From JAVJRN01 sp040218415 (GTDB lineage Bacteria; Bacteroidota; Bacteroidia; Cytophagales; Cyclobacteriaceae): a stretch of DNA of 64,000 bases. Shown piece after piece: positions 44,173-52,496 of this stretch. The position numbers and the translations under genes are program-made. How positions within the stretch are numbered: position 1 is the stretch's first letter; every line of letters starts with the position of its first letter. The stretch lies in the NCBI GenBank assembly GCA_040218415.1, contig JAVJRN010000031.1, positions 27,912 through 91,911 on the forward strand. The letters are read 5' to 3'. The notes under the pieces are model-generated. The model ran no database searches, had not been told where the DNA came from, and saw nothing but the letters and a program-made list of their open reading frames with translations.

Positions 44173-44661
44173 TTATAGTTCGTCTAAGTTGATATTAACT
44201 CCAACAACTTCTGATATGCCGTCAACTGTTCGGGTGGAAACTTTTATTGTTCCTTTTCCTCTTTCGAATCGACATTTATAATTGATTTCAAACCAATCTG
44301 CATTGCTTCCATTTCCTTCATAGACATAGTGAGAGTACGCGTAAGTTCCAATGTTGCCAATTGCAGGTTTTAGCTTTTTGAATTCGAGTTCAATTTCTTC
44401 CGTTGATAATTGAGCTTTAGCATATTCACCAAATACGTTGTAGAATTCGGCCCAGTCAGATCGGTTAAAATCGGTTTTAATTTTGTAAACTGTATTATTT
44501 AAAACATCTCTTGTTAAATCTTCAGGTAAAGCAGGTAAGTCTACCTGACCTTTAGCGGTTAGATTTTCTTTGTTATTCAATAGGGGAGATATCAAGTTGA
44601 AAAGTGAGATTAGAAGCAATAGAACCACTACTATTTCAATTCTCAAAAGTCGCTTTTCCAT
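44173..44661 (-). CDS. hypothetical membrane-anchored protein (cassette-like gene 2)
   Basis: About 162 residues from ATG 44661, chosen because a basic MEKRLLRIE then opens directly onto the single hydrophobic anchor (IVVVLLLLISLFNLI). The frame itself is open to 44715. The outer domain contains VYKIKTDFNRSDWAEFYNVF and FKKLKPAIGNIG, and ends with a beta strand pair (GTIKVSTRTVDGISEVVGV), a fold like small DUF-type or NTF2-like domains. Not recognised. It lies next to a direct repeat and ends just before an element shared with 41270. Confidence 0.6.
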   Translation of the reverse strand: MEKRLLRIEIVVVLLLLISLFNLISPLLNNKENLTAKGQVDLPALPEDLTRDVLNNTVYKIKTDFNRSDWAEFYNVFGEYAKAQLSTEEIELEFKKLKPAIGNIGTYAYSHYVYEGNGSNADWFEINYKCRFERGKGTIKVSTRTVDGISEVVGVNINLDEL

Positions 44662-45019
44662 AAATTTCAAATTGTTCGGTCGATTATCGCAAACGATTAG
44701 CTCGCATGTTGGCATTGATTATTAAAGACAACTAAAATAGCCTTTAGATTTAATTTAAATTTAAAACTTGTGGCGGACTTTCCAATCCGCGGGAAAATAT
44801 CCTGACTGATAAAATCACACTTTCACAAAAGTTCATTTCATGACCTTTTCTGTAGCTCAGCGGATTGATGCATGATCAAGGACTGTTTTTACATAGATTT
44901 AATTATCCAAAATCTCAACCAAAATTATTTCTTATACAAAACATGAATTAATAAAACCTTTCCTATTTCAATGCCGTATTATTTTTCATACATTTGATGA
45001 ATAAATCAAAATTGGAAGA
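44662..45019. other. gap before PadR gene
   Basis: No gene supported. A small hairpin GCGGA/TCCGC is at 44772-44789. This is the right border of the accessory island; the PadR promoter should lie in the last 100 bp. Confidence 0.35.
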
Positions 45020-45355
45020 ATGAAAGGCTCACATTTAGGTGAATTCGAAGAAATAGTGCTCTTGACCATCGCGTCCCTGATGGATGAGGCGTACAGCGTC
45101 AACATTGTGGAGGAAATCGGTCAGTCCACTGGAAGGCAAACCAAATTGGGTGTAGTTCACGCTGTGCTGAACCGCTTAGAAGATAAAGGGATGATCAACT
45201 CTGAGCTCGGAGAGCCAACCAAAGAGCGCGGAGGTAGGAGGAAAAGATTTTTCCATATTTCCCACGCTGGAAAAGTGGCGCTTCTGCAATCAAAAGAGCA
45301 GCGAGATAGCCTCTGGAAAGCCATTCCTGATGTAGTATTTGAAGGACTGAAATGA
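45020..45355 (+). CDS. PadR family transcriptional regulator
   Basis: Winged-helix regulator of 111 residues. It opens with LGEFEEIVLLTIASL, continues with YSVNIVEEIGQSTGRQTKLG then VVHAVLNRLEDKGMI (recognition helix) and the wing GEPTKERGGRRKRFFHIS, a near-consensus PadR of the short type. The stop overlaps the start of the permease gene by four bases (ATGA), so the pair is translationally coupled. A paralogous PadR-permease pair is found at 52161-55118. Likely role: repression of its own operon until an inducer, perhaps a toxic compound, is present. Confidence 0.92.
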   Translation: MKGSHLGEFEEIVLLTIASLMDEAYSVNIVEEIGQSTGRQTKLGVVHAVLNRLEDKGMINSELGEPTKERGGRRKRFFHISHAGKVALLQSKEQRDSLWKAIPDVVFEGLK

Positions 45356-47988
45356 GCAAGTCTTCACAAGATCCACCGAAGTGGATGAATCGAATCCTTG
45401 AATTTTATTGCAAGCCCCACCTATTAGAAGATTTACAGGGTGACTTGCACGAGTACTACGCTCAGAATCTCTCCAAAGGCCGCTTCAAGGCCAACTTGAT
45501 TTTTCTTTTGGATGTCATGAAATTTTTCAGACCCTATACTGTCAAACAACCTAAAATATTCGTCCGCATGACTTTCTTCAATCTTTTTGGAACCTACTTT
45601 AAAACCTCCCTTCGAAACCTAAAAAGGCATAAGCTCTTCTCTACAATCAATGTTGTAAGCCTAGCTATCTCTATGTCGGTAGGTATATTGATGATTACGT
45701 ATCTGAGCGGGTTGCTGGGTTATGATCATTTTCATGATAAAAAGGACAGGATATATCGCATCCTCACGCACTACCAGTCTGTGACGAGCGATTCTCCAAC
45801 CGATCTGGCTTCTACCTCTGTTTATATTGGACAAAAATTGCAAGAAGAATATCAAGGTATTGAAGAGCTAGTCATACTGCGGAGAGGTCTAGATGAAGAC
45901 CTAACAATCGGTGACAAGACTATTTCAGCTTATGGATTTTATGCATCGGAATCGTTTTTTGAGATTTTCTCTTTTCGCCTTAAAGATGGTGCAAGTGCCA
46001 CGGCTTTGGAAAACCCCTATTCACTGGTTTTGACCGAAAATACTGCCGAGAAGCTTTTTCAAGACAAAAATCCGGTAGGAGAGATCTTAGTGTTGGATGA
46101 TAAGAACTACACCGTCACTGGTGTAATGGAAAATATACCCGAAGCTTCTCACATGCAATTTGAGTTTTTGGCTTCATTTTCTACTGCCGTACAAGAGGAA
46201 CGGGCAAAGGAAAGTACCTACTTTTTTGAGTGGAACAACGTATGGATGAACCATGTCTATGTGTTGCTACCTGAAGGTCAATCCTCAGATGCGCTACAGA
46301 ACCAGTTAGACCGAATAGCCGCGACAGAAAATGCTGGCCGAGAACGCTATACCATTACCATGGAGCTAGAAAATATCTTGGCTATCAACCCAGGCAGAGA
46401 CTTATCGAACCAAATAAGTAGCGTGGTGAGCTGGGATGTCATCTATCAATTGCTCGCGCTGACGATCATCGTTTTACTCTCCGCTTGTTTTAATTACACC
46501 AACTTATCCATTGCCAGATCACTCAGGAGATCAAAAGAAGTAGGTGTGAGAAAGGTCGTAGGTGCCTCTCGGAATCAGGTTTTCTTACAATTCATCTTCG
46601 AGGCAGTTATCATCGCATTGATCGCATTATTTGTAGCCTTCGGCCTTTTCCTTATCATCAAACCCGAATTTATCAATTTGATCATGGAAGGGCCAAGCAC
46701 ACTGATGCAGTTTCAATGGCTCCATTTAATTTACTTCCTAGCTTTTGCCATATTCATTGGTGTAATAGCTGGTTTCCTACCTTCATTATTCCTTTCAAAA
46801 CTTAAGGCTATTTCTATTTTCAAAGATGCTTCTCAGGTGAAATTCCTTAAAGGAATGAGTTTAAGAAGGGCGCTTATCATCTTTCAATTTTCTCTTTCCA
46901 TGGCGTTTATCATGGGTGCAACAATTGCCTATCGTCAGTTCAATTATGCGCTCAATTTTGACCTAGGCTTTACTACCGAAAACATCCTAAATGTAGATTT
47001 GAAAGGCAATGATTCCGAACTTTTGATCAATGAACTCCGAAAAATACCAGAAGTAACGAAGATTTCACGGTCTGCACTTATTCCTAGCGCAGGGAGTGTT
47101 TATAGCGAAGAAGTGAAATACAAAGACCCTTTGGACTCGGCGGTTGTCTACATTAATCATGTAGATAGTGCATACTTAGGAGTACATAATTTTAAGCTGC
47201 TCGCTGGTACTACTTTCCCTTACGACCTAAAAAAGGATGAGGATACAAAGTTCGTGATCATAGATGAGCGTTTGCGAGAGCGTTTTGCCTTTGAGAGCCC
47301 TCAAAGCGCCATTGGTGAATCACTAAGAATAAACCGCAGGTCTGGAGATTTTAAAGTAGAAATAGTGGGAGTCATAGATTCGTACCAATACACCACCATC
47401 CAAAGCATACCCGAACCAACGCTACTATTCCAAGGTAAGCAAAAGTCTACCTATTACCTCAACCTAGCTATTCGCACGGAAAACATCGGTGAGCTGATGG
47501 ATAAACTAGAAGCAGCATGGAGCAAAGTAGATCCGATCCATCCTTTTGAAGCGACCTTCTTTGATGAAAGTATAGCGTCAGCTTATGGCGAGTATAAGGT
47601 CATGTTTAGAATTTTTACTTTTCTTGCATTTTTGGCTGTGTCCATCGCCTCTATGGGGCTTCTTGGCATGGCGGTATTTACCACCGAAACCCGAATGAAA
47701 GAAATCAGCGTGAGAAAAGTAATGGGTGCTAGCGAGTCTAATCTTGTCTACTTGCTTTCCAGAAGCTTTATGTTCATGCTTCTTACGGCGGCATTAATTG
47801 CTGTGCCAGCTACTTACGCATTGTTTGAGCAGGTGATATTAGATGACTATGTCAACAGAATCTCCATAGGTTTCCTCGAAATAGTACCTGGAACCTTGGG
47901 CATTATTCTCTTAGGTCTATTGACTATTAGCTGGCAGACGCGAAAAGCCGCGAGAACTAATCCCGCTGAAATGCTCAGAAATGATTAG
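45352..47988 (+). CDS. MacB/FtsX-type ABC transporter permease (long form)
   Basis: Inner-membrane protein of 878 residues. A cytoplasmic prefix domain (about 1-80: CKPHLLEDLQGDLHEYY then NLSKGRFKANLIFLLDVMKF) is characteristic of the long Cytophagales permeases. The first membrane helix follows at about 100-125, then a MacB-like periplasmic domain, an FtsX core of three helices (about 365-490, with GVRKVVGASRNQVF), a second periplasmic domain, and a second FtsX core at the C-terminus (ISVRKVMGASESNLVYLLS ... TRKAARTNPAEML). No ATPase gene is adjacent, so it must pair with one encoded elsewhere. Export of lipids, peptides or antibiotics is typical for the superfamily; the cargo is unknown. 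Confidence 0.92.
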   Translation: MSKSSQDPPKWMNRILEFYCKPHLLEDLQGDLHEYYAQNLSKGRFKANLIFLLDVMKFFRPYTVKQPKIFVRMTFFNLFGTYFKTSLRNLKRHKLFSTINVVSLAISMSVGILMITYLSGLLGYDHFHDKKDRIYRILTHYQSVTSDSPTDLASTSVYIGQKLQEEYQGIEELVILRRGLDEDLTIGDKTISAYGFYASESFFEIFSFRLKDGASATALENPYSLVLTENTAEKLFQDKNPVGEILVLDDKNYTVTGVMENIPEASHMQFEFLASFSTAVQEERAKESTYFFEWNNVWMNHVYVLLPEGQSSDALQNQLDRIAATENAGRERYTITMELENILAINPGRDLSNQISSVVSWDVIYQLLALTIIVLLSACFNYTNLSIARSLRRSKEVGVRKVVGASRNQVFLQFIFEAVIIALIALFVAFGLFLIIKPEFINLIMEGPSTLMQFQWLHLIYFLAFAIFIGVIAGFLPSLFLSKLKAISIFKDASQVKFLKGMSLRRALIIFQFSLSMAFIMGATIAYRQFNYALNFDLGFTTENILNVDLKGNDSELLINELRKIPEVTKISRSALIPSAGSVYSEEVKYKDPLDSAVVYINHVDSAYLGVHNFKLLAGTTFPYDLKKDEDTKFVIIDERLRERFAFESPQSAIGESLRINRRSGDFKVEIVGVIDSYQYTTIQSIPEPTLLFQGKQKSTYYLNLAIRTENIGELMDKLEAAWSKVDPIHPFEATFFDESIASAYGEYKVMFRIFTFLAFLAVSIASMGLLGMAVFTTETRMKEISVRKVMGASESNLVYLLSRSFMFMLLTAALIAVPATYALFEQVILDDYVNRISIGFLEIVPGTLGIILLGLLTISWQTRKAARTNPAEMLRND

Positions 47989-48078
47989 AACAAACCATTC
48001 AATAACAATTTCACAAAACTGGTAATCCTCAACAAAATACGCTTCGAAGAGTGGAGAGATGGTCTCTTTTGTGATTTC

Positions 48079-48103
48079 CCTCTGGTCTTACGTTCGTTAA
48101 GAC
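48079..48103. repeat. REP-like hairpin, copy 4
   Basis: CCTCTGGTCTTACGTTCGTT then AAGAC: GTCTTA pairs with TAAGAC. It is followed by AAGTAGCGCGTACTTC, related to the palindromic repeat at 9206, giving the same pair of elements seen at 9.2-9.4 and 12.1-12.2 kb. Confidence 0.6.
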
Positions 48104-48197
48104 AAGTAGCGCGTACTTCATAATCAGAAAGAGAAACCTTTCTTCCTCACCGTGTTTACATTTCCGTAAACCAAAGTTTTTATTTATTTTGGATACC

Positions 48198-48950
48198 ATG
48201 AGACAATCCTTAAAAGATCAGGAAGTAGGGCTGGATTCCCATTTCAACTATCGTGGAAAAAACCAAACGCGCGTAGAAACCTTCAGTGATGCAGCTTTCG
48301 CGTTGGCCATTACGCTCATGGTGCTTTCCAGTACCGTTCCCAATAATCTCAATGACCTGCTGATCTCTATGAAGGACATCATCCCATTTGGGATATGCGT
48401 CGTGATTATTTTAGTCATTTGGTATCAGCATTACATTTATTTTTTGCGCTATGGTCTGCAAAATCTTACCGTCATTTCGCTCAATACTTTTCTGATTTTT
48501 CTAATACTGATTTACGTTTACCCACTTAAATTTTTATTCAAAGTGTTGATTGATCTCTACATCAACTTATTTACTGGCGATCAGGAGAGCATTCAGGTGT
48601 TATTTACGACGGTGATTCCTATTTCCGATGCTCGATTTTTGATGATTATTTATGGTTTGGGAGCCGCTTTGATTTATGGCACTTTGGCATTGATGTACCG
48701 CTACGCACTTCAGAAAAAACAGGCTTTGCAGCTAAACGATTATGAGATTTTCAAGACCAAAGAAAGTATTCGTACGAATCTCCTCATGACTTCAGTGCCA
48801 ATGCTATCTACGATAATCGCAGTAACAGGACTTTTTGGTAGCTATAATTTCATAGCTTCAGGCGTGGTGTACATGCTTTATCCTCCAGTGATGATCACTC
48901 ATGGAAGATTATCTAGTAAAAAAGCCAAGAGGATGCTAGAAAAGAAATAA
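48198..48950 (+). CDS. TMEM175-like potassium channel (DUF1211)
   Basis: Integral membrane protein of 250 residues from ATG 48198 (a TTG nine bases upstream is possible). The signature RVETFSDAAFALAITLMVL, with the F-S-D triad on the first helix, is the selectivity-filter motif of TMEM175/DUF1211 proteins. Six hydrophobic segments fit the bacterial form, which assembles as a tetramer and conducts K+. The region between helices 3 and 4 is longer than usual (LYINLFTGDQESIQVLF). It is monocistronic, between the PadR-permease pair and the second hybrid kinase, with no evident functional link. Confidence 0.88.
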   Translation: MRQSLKDQEVGLDSHFNYRGKNQTRVETFSDAAFALAITLMVLSSTVPNNLNDLLISMKDIIPFGICVVIILVIWYQHYIYFLRYGLQNLTVISLNTFLIFLILIYVYPLKFLFKVLIDLYINLFTGDQESIQVLFTTVIPISDARFLMIIYGLGAALIYGTLALMYRYALQKKQALQLNDYEIFKTKESIRTNLLMTSVPMLSTIIAVTGLFGSYNFIASGVVYMLYPPVMITHGRLSSKKAKRMLEKK

Positions 48951-49057
48951 AATGGTTTTATTGGCTTTAAAGCCGGAGATGAGAATTATTTCTGCCAAGG
49001 CCCAGGCAATTATGTTTCCCCGCATGGGCGCTATCGGTTAAGGTTTAAAAGAGCCAT

Positions 49058-51442
49058 TTAAATAACGCTCAATTTACTTTTGGCAGTAGGTGAGATCCAT
49101 TTTTTTATCACCGACTTAAACATCTCTCCATCAATAGGTTTACCTATAAAATCATCCATTCCAACTTCTTTACATTTTTGTATATCACTTTCCATAGTTG
49201 CGGCAGTCAGTGCTAATATGGGCGTTGATCGATGTTGATGATTATTTGGTGCGCCTTCAATTTCCCTGATTTTTCGTGTGGCGTCATGGCCATTCATCAG
49301 AGGCATTTGAATGTCCATTAGAATCAAATCAGGTTTTTCTTTCTGATATTCCTCCACAGCTTTTACTCCGTTGTGAGCTTTCACTATTTTTCCTTTAGGC
49401 AAAACTTCTTGTACCAGTATACTGAAGAGCATGATGTTTATCAGATTATCCTCCACTATAAGTACTTTTATGTCGGATTCTAATGGCTTGTCAGCTTCCA
49501 TGGTCTCCTGCTCGATGTTGCCGGAGCTCGAAGCGGGAGCAATGGCTTGCTCTTCTTGATATGGTCGAAGAGCAAGGTCGAAATAAAATACGCTACCGCT
49601 ATCCCTTTTGCTGTCTAATTGTAAACTTGAATGCATAAGCGCTAGAATTCCATTGGAGATGCTAAGACCAAGACCTGTTCCTCCAAATTTTTTGGTAGTC
49701 GAAGAATCCTCTTGTGTAAATGCTTCAAATATTTTGACCTGATTTTCAGCACTAATGCCGATGCCTGTATCACGAACAGAAAATCTAAACATTGCGGTCG
49801 ATTGGTCGTCGGTATTAAGCGGTTGAATGGAAAGCTCCACTTCTCCTTCATGGGTAAACTTAATGGCATTACTCATCAAGTTTGTAAGGACTTGCCGCAA
49901 TCGTATTCCATCGGAGATAATAAATCTCGGCACACGGTGGTCTACCTTCACCCAAACATTGAGTTGCTTCTCTTTCGCTTGATAACTGATAATATCTTTT
50001 ACTTGATCAACCAGTTCATTGAGGTCTACTTTTTCTTCCGCTAACTCTAGTTTACCTACTTCTATCTTAGAGAAATCGAGAATGTCATTGACCAATCCCA
50101 GAAGGCTTTGAGCGGATTGATTGACAGTAGTCATATACTGGTTTTGCGTTTTGTTGAGGGGCGTTTGTATCAGCAATTCGGAGAATCCAATGATGCCATT
50201 CAATGGTGTTCGGATTTCATGACTCATATTGGCCAGAAACGCAGACTTCAGTTTACTGGCTGTCTCGGCTTGTTCTTTTGCTACACGGAGGTCTTCTTGT
50301 TGTTTGATATGCTCTGTGATGTCCTTCACCACGCCCACCGCACGAATAAACTCTTTATGTGAGTTAAACTCCACTTCACCCACTGCATTAATCCACTTTA
50401 TGGAGTGATTGACAATGATTTTATATTCTAAATCAAAAGAGCCTTCAACATTGATGGCTTTCGTCCAGGTTGTCAATACGCGATTATAATCATCAGGGTG
50501 AATTTTAGCCAGCCAGTCATTAATAGAAATTTGCTGATCAAAAGAAAAACCAAACATGACTTTGGACTCTTCGTTTAGTTCGAAGTAAGGCGATGCAGGA
50601 TCAAAGGTCCAACTACCTAAGTGGCCTATTTTCTGGGAGCGTTTGAGTGTTCTTGCTAAAGCTGCCAACTTTATCTCTGCTTCTTTTTGTTCGGTTATAT
50701 CTCTTACAATACCCAATGCACGCAGGAAGTTTTTGTCCGAATCAAACACTACATCACCGTATGTTTCTATCCATTTGATGTCTCCGTCGTGGGTTACGAT
50801 TCTATAAATCACGGCATATTTACCATTCTTCATGGCCTTTTGCCACATCTCATCTACCCAGTCTATATCAGCTGGGTGTACGTAGGTAAGCATATCATTG
50901 TAGGTGGTTTTCTTCCCTACGGGTATGCCAAACATCCTGTAGGTCAGCGAAGACCATTCTAAAAACGCACTATCGGCATATACCGCCCAATACCCTACCT
51001 TTCCTGCTTCTTGAACTCGCTTTAATTGTAATAGGTGGTTTTTATATTTTGTAAGCTCTTTTTTCTGTTTTTTTTCTGCGGTGAGGTCAGTAAAAGTAAT
51101 GACCAAACTGGCTACTTTTTCATCTGCCTTCTGATAAGGGCTGATCCGTATTCGCAAATATTGACCGTCTTTACTTAGAACTTCTGATTCCTTGGGATTA
51201 CTGGTTTGGAGAGCTTCGGCTATCTCTCCAATCAACTTATTACTTTTAAAAGCATGGGTAAACTCCATAATGGGACGGCCAATATCAGAATCGACCAACG
51301 GAAGGTATCGGGTAACCGTGGGAGTGTATCCGGTAATAACCAATTCATTATTTACAGTTAAACAGGCCATACCAGTGGCCGAAAGAAGATCTTTCAGTTG
51401 AGTATTTACTTTCTTATGTTCATTTTCAGCACCAAGCATCAT
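49058..51442 (-). CDS. hybrid sensor histidine kinase (three PAS, HisKA, HATPase, REC)
   Basis: Cytoplasmic hybrid kinase of 794 residues. PAS-like domains cover about 15-130, 140-260 and 265-385; the second and third are of the PAS_3 type (YRIVTHDGDIKWIETYGDV and YKIIVNHSIKWINAVGEVEF), each closed by GIVRDITE or GVVKDITE. His408 lies in NMSHEIRTPLNG. The ATPase motifs are NAIKFT, DTGIGIS and GGTGLGLSI, and the C-terminal receiver has Asp710 in LILMDIQMP and FIGKPID. It has no membrane segment and no output domain. The stop is right after an SVI tail. Architecture resembles the kinase at 36980 but with PAS instead of GAF. Confidence 0.93.
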   Translation of the reverse strand: MMLGAENEHKKVNTQLKDLLSATGMACLTVNNELVITGYTPTVTRYLPLVDSDIGRPIMEFTHAFKSNKLIGEIAEALQTSNPKESEVLSKDGQYLRIRISPYQKADEKVASLVITFTDLTAEKKQKKELTKYKNHLLQLKRVQEAGKVGYWAVYADSAFLEWSSLTYRMFGIPVGKKTTYNDMLTYVHPADIDWVDEMWQKAMKNGKYAVIYRIVTHDGDIKWIETYGDVVFDSDKNFLRALGIVRDITEQKEAEIKLAALARTLKRSQKIGHLGSWTFDPASPYFELNEESKVMFGFSFDQQISINDWLAKIHPDDYNRVLTTWTKAINVEGSFDLEYKIIVNHSIKWINAVGEVEFNSHKEFIRAVGVVKDITEHIKQQEDLRVAKEQAETASKLKSAFLANMSHEIRTPLNGIIGFSELLIQTPLNKTQNQYMTTVNQSAQSLLGLVNDILDFSKIEVGKLELAEEKVDLNELVDQVKDIISYQAKEKQLNVWVKVDHRVPRFIISDGIRLRQVLTNLMSNAIKFTHEGEVELSIQPLNTDDQSTAMFRFSVRDTGIGISAENQVKIFEAFTQEDSSTTKKFGGTGLGLSISNGILALMHSSLQLDSKRDSGSVFYFDLALRPYQEEQAIAPASSSGNIEQETMEADKPLESDIKVLIVEDNLINIMLFSILVQEVLPKGKIVKAHNGVKAVEEYQKEKPDLILMDIQMPLMNGHDATRKIREIEGAPNNHQHRSTPILALTAATMESDIQKCKEVGMDDFIGKPIDGEMFKSVIKKWISPTAKSKLSVI

Positions 51443-52160
51443 TGGATCTTGAAGTTAATTTTACATATCAGATCAGATGATTTTTCACATCTTCCCTACA
51501 GATCTAGCCATGTTTGTGAGCATTTTTAAAGCCTGCTCAATGAAATTCCAGTAATTGCAACTAGGCAGTTTATTGACAACTCTTACGTCACCAGATTTTA
51601 CTTTAAGTATCATTGGCAAAAAAATTCAGTAATAGCCACTGTTTACTGAAGCCAGGTTTCCTTTTTTGATCAAAAAAATATTTGCATCAAGAGGTGCTAT
51701 ATGATCAGAAATTCCATTGTATAAGGCTTGGCTTGCTCTTTAGCATGCTTTTTTTAGTTCTTTAGCCGCATTACCCATTGTATTTACTCGGGTTTTTAAT
51801 GACGAATGAATTTCTTAGATAAGTTAATGAAAACTAATGAGTAAATGTCGAGTAATGATTTTTTTCAATCTGTTATTGTACTTTTTTGAGTGCGGTGGCG
51901 ACAAAAGAGTTTGGCCTATTCAAGGGGTATTTTTTTTGAATACGTCATGCAGCTACAGGATGGGCATGAAAGAGAGGTGAAGTTTTAAAATAATGATTAT
52001 ACTAAAAATCTCTTTGGAGCTACAGAACCGCTTTTTTTATCCTTCCGATAGATGATTTAAGGTTTTCCTTCGAAAAAATATCTATATCATGAAACATAAA
52101 AACTACAATTAAGGTATAACTCTCATTGTTAATACTACATTTAAGGTAAAAATATAAATC
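51443..52160. other. 718-bp gap, no gene recognised
   Basis: Very AT-rich and full of stops on both strands. At the right end are two TTAAGGTA copies (52109 and 52141, 32 bp apart) just before the second PadR start, a plausible PadR operator. The left end must hold the promoter of the hybrid kinase. Confidence 0.45.
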
Positions 52161-52496
52161 ATGGGGAAACATCAGTTGGGAGAATTTGAGGAAGTGGTCA
52201 TGCTTACGGTAGCCATTTTGATAGATGAGGCCTATGGGTTTGCCATCATAGAGGAGATGGAAAAGCGGCTCAATCGATCAGTGAGCATTGGGGCACTGCA
52301 AACAGTGTTGAAAAGGTTGGAGAAGAAGGACTACCTAAGCTCTGAAATGGGAGAATCCACTGCGGTACGCGGAGGTAAGAGAAAACGATACTACCAGCTT
52401 ACGGCGGCCGGTAAGGAAATGCTTCGAGAAACCAAAGACCAAAGAATGGGACTATGGAATGCGCTACCTGATTTTCAATTGAAAATTAGTCAATAA
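52161..52496 (+). CDS. PadR family transcriptional regulator (paralogue)
   Basis: Short PadR protein of 111 residues, clearly a paralogue of the one at 45020 (shared LGEFEEVVMLT, GALQTVLKRLEKKDYL, GGKRKRYYQLTAAGK). The stop is immediately followed by the ATG of the permease gene with no gap. Two TTAAGGTA repeats 13 and 45 bp upstream of the start codon are candidate self-regulation sites; no such repeat was seen before the first PadR gene, so the two regulators may respond independently. Confidence 0.92.
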   Translation: MGKHQLGEFEEVVMLTVAILIDEAYGFAIIEEMEKRLNRSVSIGALQTVLKRLEKKDYLSSEMGESTAVRGGKRKRYYQLTAAGKEMLRETKDQRMGLWNALPDFQLKISQ